55,343 bases of DNA from Veillonella sp. VA142 (GTDB lineage Bacteria; Bacillota; Negativicutes; Veillonellales; Veillonellaceae). The position numbers were made by a program, and so were the translations under genes. Positions 40,133 to 49,624 of the stretch are shown here, one piece after another. The stretch covers positions 1 to 55,343 of the forward strand of contig NZ_RQVN01000012.1 in assembly GCF_003992135.1 (NCBI RefSeq). Reading direction: 5' to 3'. The notes beneath the pieces are model-generated. The model was not told where the DNA came from and ran no database searches. It saw only the letters and a list, made by a program, of their open reading frames with translations. The stretch's first letter is position 1. Each line of letters begins with the position of its first letter.

Positions 40133-40312
40133 ATGAAAACGTTGTTACTTGCACAAATACTGTTCATATGTTTACAAAATGGTGGATATACAGAAATGCC
40201 ATATTACATATTGTTTGCACCGCTCTATATAGGCTTAGCAATTGGAGTCTTTGCATTGATATGCGTGGTGTGTGGTGTGGCGTATAAAATAATGAATGAG
40301 GTCAAAAAATGA
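40133..40312 (+). CDS. Small two-TM protein (59 aa)
   Basis: Hydrophobic, with helices at about 3-15 and 26-52 and a short basic tail. TAAGGAGGT before ATG 40133. Overlaps the next small membrane gene by 4 nt (ATGA). Unknown; the first helix may be a signal peptide. Confidence 0.6.
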   Translation: MKTLLLAQILFICLQNGGYTEMPYYILFAPLYIGLAIGVFALICVVCGVAYKIMNEVKK

Positions 40313-40494
40313 TGGGATACATTGCATTTATGCTATATGCCACATGGGGCATTGCATTCATCGTGTTGTTGATGTTGCTATATGCTTGTGTGGTCGAATG
40401 GAAAGAAACACGGGCAGACGTCAAACAACGTCAAGAAGAATGTCGATATACACATGAAGCAATAATTAATAAATTAAAAGAATATAATCGGTAA
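40309..40494 (+). CDS. Small one-TM protein with coiled-coil tail (61 aa)
   Basis: TM helix at about 4-28 (IAFMLYATWGIAFIVLLMLL), then a charged cytoplasmic helix (WKETRADVKQRQEECRYTHEAIINKLKEY). Coupled to the gene before it. A hairpin terminator follows. Function unknown. Confidence 0.62.
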   Translation: MMGYIAFMLYATWGIAFIVLLMLLYACVVEWKETRADVKQRQEECRYTHEAIINKLKEYNR

Positions 40495-40496
40495 TT

Positions 40497-40529
40497 AGCA
40501 CTCTAGGTACTAGCCTATGGGTGCTTTTA
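40497..40529 (+). terminator. Terminator before the scaffold gene
   Basis: AGCAC (40497-40501) / GTGCT (40521-40525) with inner TAGG/CCTA pairing, then TTTTA. Confidence 0.6.
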
Positions 40530-40631
40530 TATTGCCGTTTTGGTATTGTTAGGCGAAAAACAACAAGACAGTATACGTGAGGTGTGGCTCACGAAAAACA
40601 AGCGAAACGTGAATTAGAAAGGAGTCAAGAC

Positions 40632-41249
40632 ATGACAAAAGAAGAATTAAAAGCACTAGGATTAACGGACGAACAAGCGGATGCAGTGGTTGCAGATTAT
40701 GGCAAGAATTACGTAAGTAAACCACAATTCAATGCTCAATTGCAATCGTTGAAAGACGAAAAGAAGAAAGTCGAAGAATTAACGGAAATGCAGAACGATT
40801 TAAAGACTAAGTTAGAGGGCTTTACATCTGCTGGTGCGAATAGTGGTGCTGATATTGCCAAATTGCAAAATGATTTGAAGAAATTACAGCAACAGTATGA
40901 GGACGCAGAGAAAGCAAGACAAGAAGAACAGGATAAACGGGTGCAGTCCGAGATTATGACGCAAGTTGTCGATGCATTGAGTAAACATAACGCAGTAGAA
41001 CCGAACACCTTAGCACAATTAATCATTCCAAAAGTTACCGTAGGCGAGGACGGGGCATATTCTTATACAGATGATAAGGGCAATGCACATTCTATCGCTG
41101 ATGGTGCAAAAGCATGGCTTGATGGCAATGCGTGGGCTGTAAAAAGTACGCAAAAAGCAGGTAGTGGTCATAACCGAGGAAATAATGACAGTGGCCAACC
41201 TATGGGATTAAGAGCGTCAATTGCGAATGCGATTGGGGTTCAAGAGTAA
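40632..41249 (+). CDS. Capsid scaffold (phage minor structural GP20 family)
   Basis: 205 aa. Mostly coiled coil (about 35-115: QLQSLKDEKKKVEELTEMQNDLKTK), Gln/Glu/Lys-rich, with the GP20-type N-terminus (MTKEELKALGLTDEQADAVVADYGKNYV). Internal scaffold for head assembly. AAAGGAG supports ATG 40632 over the longer in-frame start at 40584. Confidence 0.85.
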   Translation: MTKEELKALGLTDEQADAVVADYGKNYVSKPQFNAQLQSLKDEKKKVEELTEMQNDLKTKLEGFTSAGANSGADIAKLQNDLKKLQQQYEDAEKARQEEQDKRVQSEIMTQVVDALSKHNAVEPNTLAQLIIPKVTVGEDGAYSYTDDKGNAHSIADGAKAWLDGNAWAVKSTQKAGSGHNRGNNDSGQPMGLRASIANAIGVQE

Positions 41250-41270
41250 TTTAATTAAAGGAGAACAAAC

Positions 41271-42230
41271 ATGGCAGTTACATTAGCTGAGGCAAAAAAG
41301 AATGTGCAAGAAGATTTGCAGATTGGGATTATTGATGAGTTCCGAAAATCCAATTTTTTATGGGATACTTTGACATTTGATGATGTGGTATCTCCTACAG
41401 GTGGTGGAGCAACGTTGACATATGCGTATACACGTTTATTGACTCAACCAACGGCATCCTTCCGTGAAATCAATCATGAGTACGAGCCACAAGAAGTGAC
41501 ACGCCAACGTTACACTGCTGATTTAGCGGTATTTGGCGGAGCATTTGAAATCGACCGTATCATTGCTAAAATGGGCGGTATTGTTGATGAAGTGCAGTTA
41601 CAAATTCAACAAAAGATTAAGGCAGCATCCGCATTATTTAATGACACAGTAATTAATGGCGATTCTGCATTAGGTACACATGCGTTTGATGGGTTAGAGA
41701 AAGCATTGAAAGGATCTTCTACAGAAATCAATGCTACAGGGCAAGCAATTGATTTATCTACATCTGACAAAGTAACAGAGAATGCTGTTAAATTCTTAGA
41801 CCAATTAGACGAATTCTTATCTGCGTTAGATGGTCGCCCAGGTGCATTGATGGGTAATTCTAAATTAATCAACAAAATTAAAGCAGTAGCACGCCGTACA
41901 TCTATGTATACGCAAACTGCAGATGCATTTGGTCGCCAAGTATCTACGTATGATGGCATTCCATTGATTGACTTAGGAGCAAAAGCAGGCACTAATGATG
42001 ATGTCATTTCTACTAAAGCAGGCGATGGCACTACATCCTTATATGCAGTACGTTTTGGCTTAGATGGATTCCATGCTATTTCTATGGCGGGTCAAGCACC
42101 AGTACGCTCATGGTTGCCAGACTTCAATACAGCTGGAGCTGTGAAACGTGGCGAGGTTGAGATGACGGCAGGTGTTGTATTAAAAGCAACAAAGGCCGCA
42201 GGCGTATTACGCAATATTAAAGTTAAATAG
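41271..42230 (+). CDS. Major capsid protein
   Basis: 319 aa, likely HK97-like fold. Directly after the scaffold with AAAGGAG. The codon use (GCA, GGC, ACA) is smoother than in neighbours, as for an abundant protein. Segments such as LMGNSKLINKIKAVARR and STYDGIPLIDLG resemble the capsid P-domain of siphophages. Confidence 0.87.
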   Translation: MAVTLAEAKKNVQEDLQIGIIDEFRKSNFLWDTLTFDDVVSPTGGGATLTYAYTRLLTQPTASFREINHEYEPQEVTRQRYTADLAVFGGAFEIDRIIAKMGGIVDEVQLQIQQKIKAASALFNDTVINGDSALGTHAFDGLEKALKGSSTEINATGQAIDLSTSDKVTENAVKFLDQLDEFLSALDGRPGALMGNSKLINKIKAVARRTSMYTQTADAFGRQVSTYDGIPLIDLGAKAGTNDDVISTKAGDGTTSLYAVRFGLDGFHAISMAGQAPVRSWLPDFNTAGAVKRGEVEMTAGVVLKATKAAGVLRNIKVK

Positions 42231-42240
42231 GAGGTAACTC

Positions 42241-42483
42241 ATGGCAAAAGTATATGCACCATTAGAAGATTACAACGGTATTTCTGCGTCTGTAGAGTTC
42301 ATTAATGGCGTAGGTGAGACAGACAATGAAAACTTGCTAGAGTGGTTCGAGGAAAAAGGCTACACAGTAGAACGTGAAGATAAGCCGAAACGTGCTAAGA
42401 AAGAAAATGAAGAAGTAGCCGAAGAAGTAGCCGAAGAAGTAGCCGAAGAAGTAGCCGAAGAAGTAGCTGAGGGCAATGAGTAG
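42241..42483 (+). CDS. Small head protein with (EEVA)n tail
   Basis: 80 aa. A compact N-terminal 50 residues, then five EEVA repeats coded by 12-bp tandem units (about 42409-42471). Probable head decoration or connector accessory protein. Overlaps the next gene by 8 nt. Confidence 0.7.
   Translation: MAKVYAPLEDYNGISASVEFINGVGETDNENLLEWFEEKGYTVEREDKPKRAKKENEEVAEEVAEEVAEEVAEEVAEGNE
42409..42471 (+). repeat. 12-bp tandem repeat coding EEVA
   Basis: Five near-identical GAAGAAGTAGCC units. Copy number likely varies by slippage; coding, not regulatory. Confidence 0.8.
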
Positions 42484-42940
42484 CGGTAACGCAATATTTC
42501 AGAAACGATTACGTCAAGCAATAAAGGCTAGTACAATCGAGGTGCAAGATGAGGCACAGACCAATCATAGGTTTATCAGTCGTACAGGGCAATTAGAGCG
42601 TTCTATTGACGTAAAGTTCAATGAAAATAGCGGTATCGTTTACATTGATTCACAATCAGCACCGCATGGGCCATTTGTCCATGATGGAACAGCTCCGCAT
42701 AGTATATTCCCTAAGAATAAAAAAGCATTGAGATGGGCACCACAAGGAGGCGGTGCCTTTCAATTTGCAAGGGTAGTACATCATCCCGGCACTAAATCTG
42801 ATCCATTCTTATTTAATGCGTTGAAAAATAAAAAGGATGATATACGTAATATCTTTGCGAAGTACACGAAAACGGCATTGAAAGAGGTGATTAGCAGTGA
42901 ACTCAGGGACGAGCACAATTACACCATTAACTTTAGATAA
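42476..42940 (+). CDS. HK97 gp10-like head-tail connector
   Basis: 154 aa. FISRTGQLERSIDVKF and HGPFVHDGTAPHSIFPKNKKALRW...HHPGTKSDPFLFNAL are typical of the HK97 gp10/neck family. Overlaps both neighbours. Confidence 0.8.
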   Translation: MSSGNAIFQKRLRQAIKASTIEVQDEAQTNHRFISRTGQLERSIDVKFNENSGIVYIDSQSAPHGPFVHDGTAPHSIFPKNKKALRWAPQGGGAFQFARVVHHPGTKSDPFLFNALKNKKDDIRNIFAKYTKTALKEVISSELRDEHNYTINFR

Positions 42941-43322
42941 AGACATATACGAAAGCATACGACTAGGCGATGAGTTAGTAGGGCGTGAAGTCTCAGAGGA
43001 CATTATGACGAAAGCCTATGAATGGTTATTTTATTTTGCAAGCAAATTAGGAGTAGAGCGACAGGACATCGCCTACTCCTTTATTGTGCGTGAATTACTA
43101 ACCATGTATGCATATCGTGAGGTATGTATCAAAAAGGGTTACGGTGCAATTGGCACACCGTATCGAGGACAAAATGGGGATGACCATTACACGAACAAAT
43201 CCAAAACATATGACGCACGCATTAAACAGTTAGAGGCAAAACTCACTGCCGAAGATTTAACAGGCGACAATATAAGCGGAAAACGGTCGAATTACCGCAC
43301 GATTCGCATATTTAGGGGGTAA
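42897..43322 (+). CDS. Head-tail connector protein
   Basis: 141 aa, GTG start 42897 after AAAGAGGTGATT. Helical (DIYESIRLGDELVGREVSEDIMTKAYEW), resembling phage adaptor proteins. Assigned mainly by position between the gp10-like and tail-terminator-like genes. Confidence 0.68.
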   Translation: MNSGTSTITPLTLDKDIYESIRLGDELVGREVSEDIMTKAYEWLFYFASKLGVERQDIAYSFIVRELLTMYAYREVCIKKGYGAIGTPYRGQNGDDHYTNKSKTYDARIKQLEAKLTAEDLTGDNISGKRSNYRTIRIFRG

Positions 43323-43323
43323 T

Positions 43324-43791
43324 ATGTGGTACGAAACATTGACAGCCCTTAAAGGGGCAATAAACGAGGTTAATTCAAATGTTGAAGTAAGCCTTGGAGC
43401 AATTCCACCACGACACTTAGATGTGGGAATTGGTGGCCACGTTATCCTTATGCGTGGTGATGAGGCTTTGGGGAATGCTAAGGATACAAAAACTCTTGAT
43501 GTGACGGTATACCTTGAGGTATGGGTTCGTGAAGATAGTCCGAAGTTAGAAGATGGGTACATTAGTTTATCGGAGTTAGAAACAACGGTAGACAAGGCAC
43601 TTACTCATTTACGAGAGAGAGTAACAAAACTAGATAAACACTATTGTGTGTTGGATGAGAAATATCAACTGATGGATCTAGTCGTTGAAAGAAGAATTGG
43701 CGATGCTGACAGTATACGACCGTTGGTAGGCAGTCAATATACGATACGGTGCAAGCTGTATTCGTTAATTGATGATTTAGATATTTGGTAA
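43324..43791 (+). CDS. Putative tail terminator protein
   Basis: 155 aa, mixed alpha/beta (LDVTVYLEVWVREDSPKLEDGYISLSELE). Placed directly before the tail tube gene, where the tail-completion protein lies in siphophages. Family not certain. Confidence 0.65.
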   Translation: MWYETLTALKGAINEVNSNVEVSLGAIPPRHLDVGIGGHVILMRGDEALGNAKDTKTLDVTVYLEVWVREDSPKLEDGYISLSELETTVDKALTHLRERVTKLDKHYCVLDEKYQLMDLVVERRIGDADSIRPLVGSQYTIRCKLYSLIDDLDIW

Positions 43792-43810
43792 TTAAGTAAA
43801 GGAGAACAAC

Positions 43811-44299
43811 ATGGCTGATGAAACAGTAACAGCAGTAACACCAAAGAAAAAAGCATTAGCACCTACTAAGGCACAAGTCATGCCTACGGTAGGTAAGAAT
43901 TATTTTATTTATGTAAACACAGGCACGAATGAAACTACAGGGGCAGAATGGTTGCTAGTCGGTGGCCAACGTGGTGGTACATTATCACGTAAAGCAGATT
44001 CTATTGACGCATCTCACAAAGGTAGTGGCGGTTGGAAATCCACGTTGCAAGGTTTAAAAGAATGGTCAATTGATTTGGATACATTAGTTATGCCAAACGA
44101 TGAGGGCTTGCAAGTAATCAATCAAGCATTCCTTGATGACCAACAAATCAATTTAAAATTTGAGTACCCTGATAAGTCCTACGTGACTGGATGGGCATCT
44201 ATTACAGAATTATCCTTAGAGGCTCCGCATGACGATGTGGCGACTTATAAAGGCTCATTGAATGGTGTAGGGCCATTATCTGATTTAAAACAAGCATAG
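43811..44299 (+). CDS. Major tail tube protein
   Basis: 162 aa, beta-rich. GGTLSRKADSIDASHKGSGGWKSTLQGLKEWSIDLDTL is the TP901-1-type major tail protein signature. AAAGGAGAAC upstream. Forms the tail tube around the tape measure. Confidence 0.9.
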   Translation: MADETVTAVTPKKKALAPTKAQVMPTVGKNYFIYVNTGTNETTGAEWLLVGGQRGGTLSRKADSIDASHKGSGGWKSTLQGLKEWSIDLDTLVMPNDEGLQVINQAFLDDQQINLKFEYPDKSYVTGWASITELSLEAPHDDVATYKGSLNGVGPLSDLKQA

Positions 44300-44309
44300 G
44301 AGAGAATGA

Positions 44310-44708
44310 ATGAAAGTATTATCTTGTAACTATTTTGGCAACAACGAAACAATCTATTTTAATGTAAAACGTTTAGCAATGTTAGAAACAGAGATTCATA
44401 AGCCTATCATGAGTATGATGTCAACAGGAAATCTATCATTATTCGACATGATTCAGGTATACACCATTGGGATGCAACACATCGACAATGGTAGACGTAC
44501 GCAAGACTTTTACGAAGAAAAGATTCAAGAGTTGATTGATTCAGAAGAATATGAGTTAACCGACTTTATTCAAACGGCTGTAAAAGTATTGCTTGCGAGT
44601 GGCGTATTTGGCAAAAAAGCCTACTACAGTGCATTCCCTAATGAGGTTACACCCACGGTAGAAAAGAAAATCGCTGAGGAAGAGGCAGAAGCCGAATCAA
44701 AAAACTAG
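44310..44708 (+). CDS. Tail assembly chaperone gpG
   Basis: 132 aa. Made by in-frame termination at TAG 44706-44708. Helical with an acidic, Glu-rich end (KKIAEEEAEAESKN). Acts with the frameshifted product to organise tape-measure assembly. Position between tail tube and tape measure and the slippery site identify it. Confidence 0.85.
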   Translation: MKVLSCNYFGNNETIYFNVKRLAMLETEIHKPIMSMMSTGNLSLFDMIQVYTIGMQHIDNGRRTQDFYEEKIQELIDSEEYELTDFIQTAVKVLLASGVFGKKAYYSAFPNEVTPTVEKKIAEEEAEAESKN

Positions 44709-45043
44709 ATAGGGGAGATAACACTCCCCTATCTATATTTGAATGGATAGAACGAGTTAAGCCAATTTGTTACGGATATTTACGAATGAGTCCGAGGGAA
44801 CTAGATGAACTAGTTCCCTTTGATTTTATAGATTTGGTAGAGGCACACAAGATGGCGACTAAGACGCAGGACGTAAAAGACGCCTATTATGCGTGCATGA
44901 TTACTAATGTACAAATTGCAAAAGGCAAACACATCAAGGTTCAAGATGTGGTGGAAACGTTCCATCCAGTAACACGAATAGACAGGAAACGAGAAGAACA
45001 GCGATTCATTGAAGAATGGACAACCGCAGGAGGTGAGATTTAA
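44310..45043 (+). CDS. Tail assembly chaperone gpGT, -1 frameshift fusion
   Basis: About 244 aa: the 132 residues of gpG, a shift at 44705, then the -1 frame (LDRGDNTPLSIFEWIERVKPICYGYLRMSPREL...) to 45043 without a stop. The downstream frame has no ribosome binding site at its first ATG (44786). Equivalent to lambda gpGT; it binds the tape measure, whose gene starts inside the stop (TAATG). Confidence 0.82.
44699..44734 (+). promoter_or_regulatory. Programmed -1 frameshift site with hairpin
   Basis: A AAA AAC at 44699-44705 is in the zero frame (TCA AAA AAC TAG). A perfect 11-bp stem AGATAGGGGAG (44707-44717) / CTCCCCTATCT (44724-44734) follows. The hairpin begins 1 nt after the heptamer, closer than the usual 5-9 nt, so its base pairs would open first. 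Confidence 0.85.
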
Positions 45044-48000
45044 TGCGTGAAGAAATAAAGGTCATAATTGGTGGTAATAGCGAGGGAGCACAACAAGCGA
45101 TTGCAGAGGTTGGCAATAAGGCAGAAAGTGTACTAGGAAAACGCATGGGGTCGATAGTCTCAAAAGCCTTTAGTGCGTTACCAATGGCGGGCATGGTCGC
45201 AGGTGTTGCATTGGTTGGCCAAGAGGTGCTAGATCTAGGTGCAAAGGCCACTGCTGTTAGTGACAAGTTCGCATCCATCAAGGCACGTATTGATTTAATC
45301 AATGATGGCTCACAGTCTACGGCTAGCATTATGGATAAGGTATACCAAGCCTCCGAACGGTCGAGGGGTTCATATACTGACATGTTGGACAGTGTGGCCA
45401 AGCTGAATATGTTGGCGAAAGATAGTTTTTCATCCAATGATGAGGCGATACGATTCGTTGAACAGTTGAATATGCAGTTCAAATTGTCGGGTGCTAGTGT
45501 AGGCGAAGTATCATCTGCTATGACACAGTTAACGCAAGCGATGGCAGCAGGTCGATTACAAGGTGATGAGTTCAATTCCATCATGGAGAATGCTCCGATG
45601 TTGGCTCAAGCTATCTCACAAGAAATGGGCGTCCCTATTGGTCAGTTGAAACAGTTAGGGTCAGAGGGTGCAATTACTGCTGAGGTTATCAAGAATGCAT
45701 TATTCAATAGTGCAGATGAAACGCAAGCCAAGTTTAATGAAATGCCAATGACATTCCAAGAAGTAGGACAACAATTATCCAATGCGATGTTTCAAGCTTT
45801 CCAACCAGTTATGGAAGAATTATCATCAATGACTGCTAGCGAAGATTTCAAAACGGCGATAGATGGCATAGGGATTGCGATACAAGGAATGGCAGTTGTT
45901 GCTAGTGGAGCGATTGCTTTATTGAAAGTTGCTTTTAATGGGGTCAAGATAGCAATTAGTGGGCTTGCCTCAGTAATAACAACATCAGCCAAAATTTGGG
46001 GAGGCATATTTACAGCACCATCGATTGCTATTAGAACTTATGGGGTATTGGTAGTAGGATTGATGGGGTATTTCGTCGGCGTACGAATTGCGTCAATGGC
46101 ATTTGCTTCTAGTTTGACGGTGCAGAAAGTCGCAACGATGGCAGTTACTGCTGTTACTAGGGCATATCAAGGAGCCGTTGCATTGTGTAATACAGTCATG
46201 ACAGCTTTTAGAGCAAGAGTAATTGCTGGAGCAATTGCAACAGGTACAGCATCTACAGCTATGGCATTTGCACGTGGTGTGATGATGGCGTTGCGTGGTA
46301 GTATCAGCTTAACAACAATTGCTCAAAAGGCTTTCAATATGGTATTAAAGGCAAATCCAATAGGTATTGTAGTTGCATTGTTGAGTGCTTTAGCGGCCGC
46401 TTTTATAGGTCCAAAGATTGCCACCGAAGGATTAGGGGCAACAATGAGTTCTATTTGGAATAGCATTGTGCATACTGTAACATGGGCGATTAATCAGATT
46501 ATACGATTCATCAATATGCTAACAAGTGCATTGAATAGTGTTGGCGGAGTCATTAGCAAAGTACTCAATGTAGACATTGGTAAAATTGGAGAGATTAGCG
46601 AAATATCCGCAGACGATGCCGAGGGATTTGCTAACAAGACTCAAGAAGTATTCGGAGGTATGGCAAGTGCATTCACTGGAGGTGGTGACACTACTACTGC
46701 AGAAACCGCAACAGAGAGCGGTGGAGGCGGTAGCGGAGGACACGCAGGCGGTGGAGGCGGTTCTGATAATTCATTACAACAAGCCATCGAGGAGGCTAAA
46801 CGAGCCCACGAACAAATGACGGATTCATACCGCCAAATGTTCGGCACTAAAGTTGATGAAGTCGAGGCATGGCGAAAGAAAGAACTTGAAGAATTGGACA
46901 AATCGAAAGAGCAAAATGCGAATTATAACGAAGATTTGCAAATGCTCAATGAGATGTATGCCAATAAGCGAGAGCAAGCATTGCATGAAGAGGCTAAACG
47001 AGTTCGAGAAATCAAAAATAGTATTCGTGATATGGATGTGGCTTTCAATATTAAAATTGCTACTACTGATTCCACTGGATCCGTATCACCATTTGAGAAA
47101 TTAAACCAACAACACGCTGAGGCAATGCGAGAGATTACAGACCGCTACCAAAAGATGAGTGACGAGTTCGCAGAAATGAACGATAGGGACAAGAAAACGT
47201 ATCTTGATTCGTTGAAAGAACGAAATGTAGCTTTTGAATTATCTGAAGATGGCAAAATTACATATTCTGAACGAGTTCGCCAAGAGGAATTGGCTCAATT
47301 AGAGTTATTCAACAAGAAACGTGAAGAATTGTTGCGTACTGGTGCTGAAACAGAATATGCGATTCAAGAGGCTTTGCGTACTCAAAACTTTGAGGCATTA
47401 CAAACAGCACTCACTGATGATTATGTGGCACATCAAAACGCATATGAGATGAAGAAAGAACTAATGAACCAATATGTAGAGGCGGTGAAAGAATCGTATT
47501 TCTCCCTTGATGAATTGGTGAATAATTCGCTCATGGCAGGTGTTGGCACATTGAAAGATAGCATAGGCGGATTATTGCAAGGCACAATGACATTAACGCA
47601 AGCGTTGCAAAATTTAGGCAAGGCAATGATTAAATCCGTAATGGATTATGTAACACAATGGGCATCTGCTCAATTAAAACAAATGATTCTAGGGAAGTCA
47701 TTGCAAGCACAACAAGCAACGGCAAGTATTGCGTCTGCTCAATCTCAAATACCAATATGGTCAAAGTTAGCACAACAAATGTCGATGGCTACGTTTGGTG
47801 CTAGTGCTACGGCAGGCATGACAGCTTATACAACGGCATCCGCAGGAATGGCGGGCATGAGTTCATTCGGTGGTGGCAGTATCTTTAGTGGTCGCTTGGA
47901 TTTTAGCGGCGGACAGATTCAACCAAAAATGAAGATGGCGACAGGTGGGCTTGCTTATGGTCGAACTTTTGCGGAAATTGGCGAGGGGCAGTATCCCGAG

Positions 48001-48207
48001 GCCGTATTGCCATTATCTGATACTGTATTCAGTCGATTAGGCGAGGGCATTCGTGAAAACGGCGGAGGTAGCAATATCACATTGAATGTAAGTGCTATTG
48101 ATGCTCACTCATTCGGTAGTTGGTTAGAACATACAGGTGGTAAAGTGTTAAGACAATTCACGGCTAATACTGAACGTGAATTTGGTACAGAAGTTGGGGT
48201 ATGGTGA
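45043..48207 (+). CDS. Tail tape measure protein
   Basis: 1054 aa. TMP-type N-terminus (about 60-250, SDKFASIKARIDLINDGSQSTASIMDKVY...QGDEFNSIMENAPMLAQAI), hydrophobic segments in the middle (about 280-480), a Gly-rich linker (about 553-577), long helical repeats (580-850) and a Gly-rich C-terminus. At 0.15 nm per residue the tail would be roughly 155-160 nm, a siphovirus. Ends in TGATG overlap with the next gene. Confidence 0.93.
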   Translation: MREEIKVIIGGNSEGAQQAIAEVGNKAESVLGKRMGSIVSKAFSALPMAGMVAGVALVGQEVLDLGAKATAVSDKFASIKARIDLINDGSQSTASIMDKVYQASERSRGSYTDMLDSVAKLNMLAKDSFSSNDEAIRFVEQLNMQFKLSGASVGEVSSAMTQLTQAMAAGRLQGDEFNSIMENAPMLAQAISQEMGVPIGQLKQLGSEGAITAEVIKNALFNSADETQAKFNEMPMTFQEVGQQLSNAMFQAFQPVMEELSSMTASEDFKTAIDGIGIAIQGMAVVASGAIALLKVAFNGVKIAISGLASVITTSAKIWGGIFTAPSIAIRTYGVLVVGLMGYFVGVRIASMAFASSLTVQKVATMAVTAVTRAYQGAVALCNTVMTAFRARVIAGAIATGTASTAMAFARGVMMALRGSISLTTIAQKAFNMVLKANPIGIVVALLSALAAAFIGPKIATEGLGATMSSIWNSIVHTVTWAINQIIRFINMLTSALNSVGGVISKVLNVDIGKIGEISEISADDAEGFANKTQEVFGGMASAFTGGGDTTTAETATESGGGGSGGHAGGGGGSDNSLQQAIEEAKRAHEQMTDSYRQMFGTKVDEVEAWRKKELEELDKSKEQNANYNEDLQMLNEMYANKREQALHEEAKRVREIKNSIRDMDVAFNIKIATTDSTGSVSPFEKLNQQHAEAMREITDRYQKMSDEFAEMNDRDKKTYLDSLKERNVAFELSEDGKITYSERVRQEELAQLELFNKKREELLRTGAETEYAIQEALRTQNFEALQTALTDDYVAHQNAYEMKKELMNQYVEAVKESYFSLDELVNNSLMAGVGTLKDSIGGLLQGTMTLTQALQNLGKAMIKSVMDYVTQWASAQLKQMILGKSLQAQQATASIASAQSQIPIWSKLAQQMSMATFGASATAGMTAYTTASAGMAGMSSFGGGSIFSGRLDFSGGQIQPKMKMATGGLAYGRTFAEIGEGQYPEAVLPLSDTVFSRLGEGIRENGGGSNITLNVSAIDAHSFGSWLEHTGGKVLRQFTANTEREFGTEVGVW

Positions 48208-48776
48208 TGGAGAAATTGAAGATATTCCCTCAAATTATGTCGTTGGCGTGGAAATCGACAAAAGGGCAAAAGTGGAATACAGTACTCAAAACATCAGGCA
48301 GTGGCAAGGGACGGTCAATGACTACATGGCAATTACCACAATGGATAATCACGACATCCTTTGCTCACTTGACGGAAGAGCAGTATAAGCAAGTCATGGG
48401 ATTCTTTGCGACTGTTAAGGGTGGACACGAGCCATTTCTTTGGTTAGATCCCGAAGATAACAAAGAAAAAGGCGTTAAGTTAGGAACTGGAGCAACTAGA
48501 GAATGGCAAGCTATACGAATATGGGGCGATTATATTGAACCTATCTACCACATCAAAGACGTCAAGCTGTATGTGAATGGCGTAGAACACTCATGCGAGG
48601 TAGATAATGGCTTAATTCGACTACATGCAGGCGATGAAATACCGCAAGATGCAACGATAACGGCTGATTATTCTTATTATTGGAAAGTACGACTTTCAGG
48701 GGATACATTCACTGCTGAATTAGTCTACAAGAACATTATGAAATCTAAGGAAATGAAATTGGTGACGGTACGATGA
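48207..48776 (+). CDS. DUF2460-like distal tail protein
   Basis: 189 aa. LTEEQYKQVMGFFATVKGGHEPFLWLDPEDN is the diagnostic DUF2460 segment of GTA-like tail tips. ATG 48207 overlaps the tape-measure stop (TGATG); in-frame ATG 48201 is possible. Starts the baseplate hub module. Confidence 0.82.
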   Translation: MEKLKIFPQIMSLAWKSTKGQKWNTVLKTSGSGKGRSMTTWQLPQWIITTSFAHLTEEQYKQVMGFFATVKGGHEPFLWLDPEDNKEKGVKLGTGATREWQAIRIWGDYIEPIYHIKDVKLYVNGVEHSCEVDNGLIRLHAGDEIPQDATITADYSYYWKVRLSGDTFTAELVYKNIMKSKEMKLVTVR

Positions 48777-49624
48777 AAGAAGTTAGTAATGTTTTAGAGA
48801 CACATTTGAATACAGAAAAGCATTTCATGTCATGTGATTTGTACGATATTCGCTTAAAGAGTGGAGTATCGTATTACTACGCAGACACTGACAAAGATGT
48901 TTCCTACGGTGGCAAAGTGTACCGAGTGGATGGGCCAATTATCACAAGAACTCAAATCAAAACTAGTTCCAAAGTTAGTGTAGACAAATTGACGTTAACC
49001 ATCCACTCTGCACCAAATGACACCATAGGCGGAGTACCAATCATGACAGTAGCCCACAATGGTGGCTTTGATGGTGCTACAGTTCGCCTTATTCGTGTAT
49101 TCTTTGGCGATGGTGGCGCGGTTATTGGTGGCTTGAATCTATTTCAAGGACAAGCCGAAGTAAAGAGTGGCGGAGGGTTAACTCTACAATTAGAGGTTAA
49201 ATCTGTAGTACAAAAGCTCAATACAGAGTGGCCAAACCGTAGATATTACCCTCAATGTCCGTACACCTTATATGATGGCGAATGTGGTGTGAATATTAAG
49301 AATTACCACAAGCGAGCCGTAGTAACGCAAGTACCAGACCATAACACGGTAGTATTGAATATTACCCACGATAATGGGTATTACACAGCAGGTGGTATTG
49401 AATGGGTAAGCGGTGCATTGGTAGGGCAAACAACGCAGGTAATGAAAGATGATGGATCGAGAATTTATTTTATAACTCCATCAGAGGCTCAACCGTCAGT
49501 AGGTGATGAGGCATACATCTATCCAGGTTGCGATAAAACACCTGCCACTTGCAAGAATAAGTTCAATAATTTCAGTAGAAATAGGGCAACGCCTTATGTG
49601 CCATTAAAGGAGACAGTACGATGA
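48773..49624 (+). CDS. DUF2163 tail hub protein
   Basis: 283 aa. An N-terminal DUF2163 domain (about 1-170) and a C-terminal segment with YIYPGCDKTPATCKNKFNNFSRNRATPYVP, the Cys-rich motif of this family that may hold a metal. Part of the DUF2460-DUF2163-NlpC-J tail-tip module. Confidence 0.88.
   Translation: MKEVSNVLETHLNTEKHFMSCDLYDIRLKSGVSYYYADTDKDVSYGGKVYRVDGPIITRTQIKTSSKVSVDKLTLTIHSAPNDTIGGVPIMTVAHNGGFDGATVRLIRVFFGDGGAVIGGLNLFQGQAEVKSGGGLTLQLEVKSVVQKLNTEWPNRRYYPQCPYTLYDGECGVNIKNYHKRAVVTQVPDHNTVVLNITHDNGYYTAGGIEWVSGALVGQTTQVMKDDGSRIYFITPSEAQPSVGDEAYIYPGCDKTPATCKNKFNNFSRNRATPYVPLKETVR

Noticed and set aside
41606-42031. 141-codon minus-strand frame within the capsid gene
   Set aside because: Shadow of the strong codon bias of the capsid gene; no start signals.
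44707-44734. Hairpin as a transcription terminator
   Set aside because: No T-run follows, and a slippery heptamer in the correct frame precedes it.
45006-45584. 192-codon open frame on the minus strand
   Set aside because: Antisense to the tape-measure gene, low-complexity Ser/Ala/Asn-rich, no ribosome binding site.
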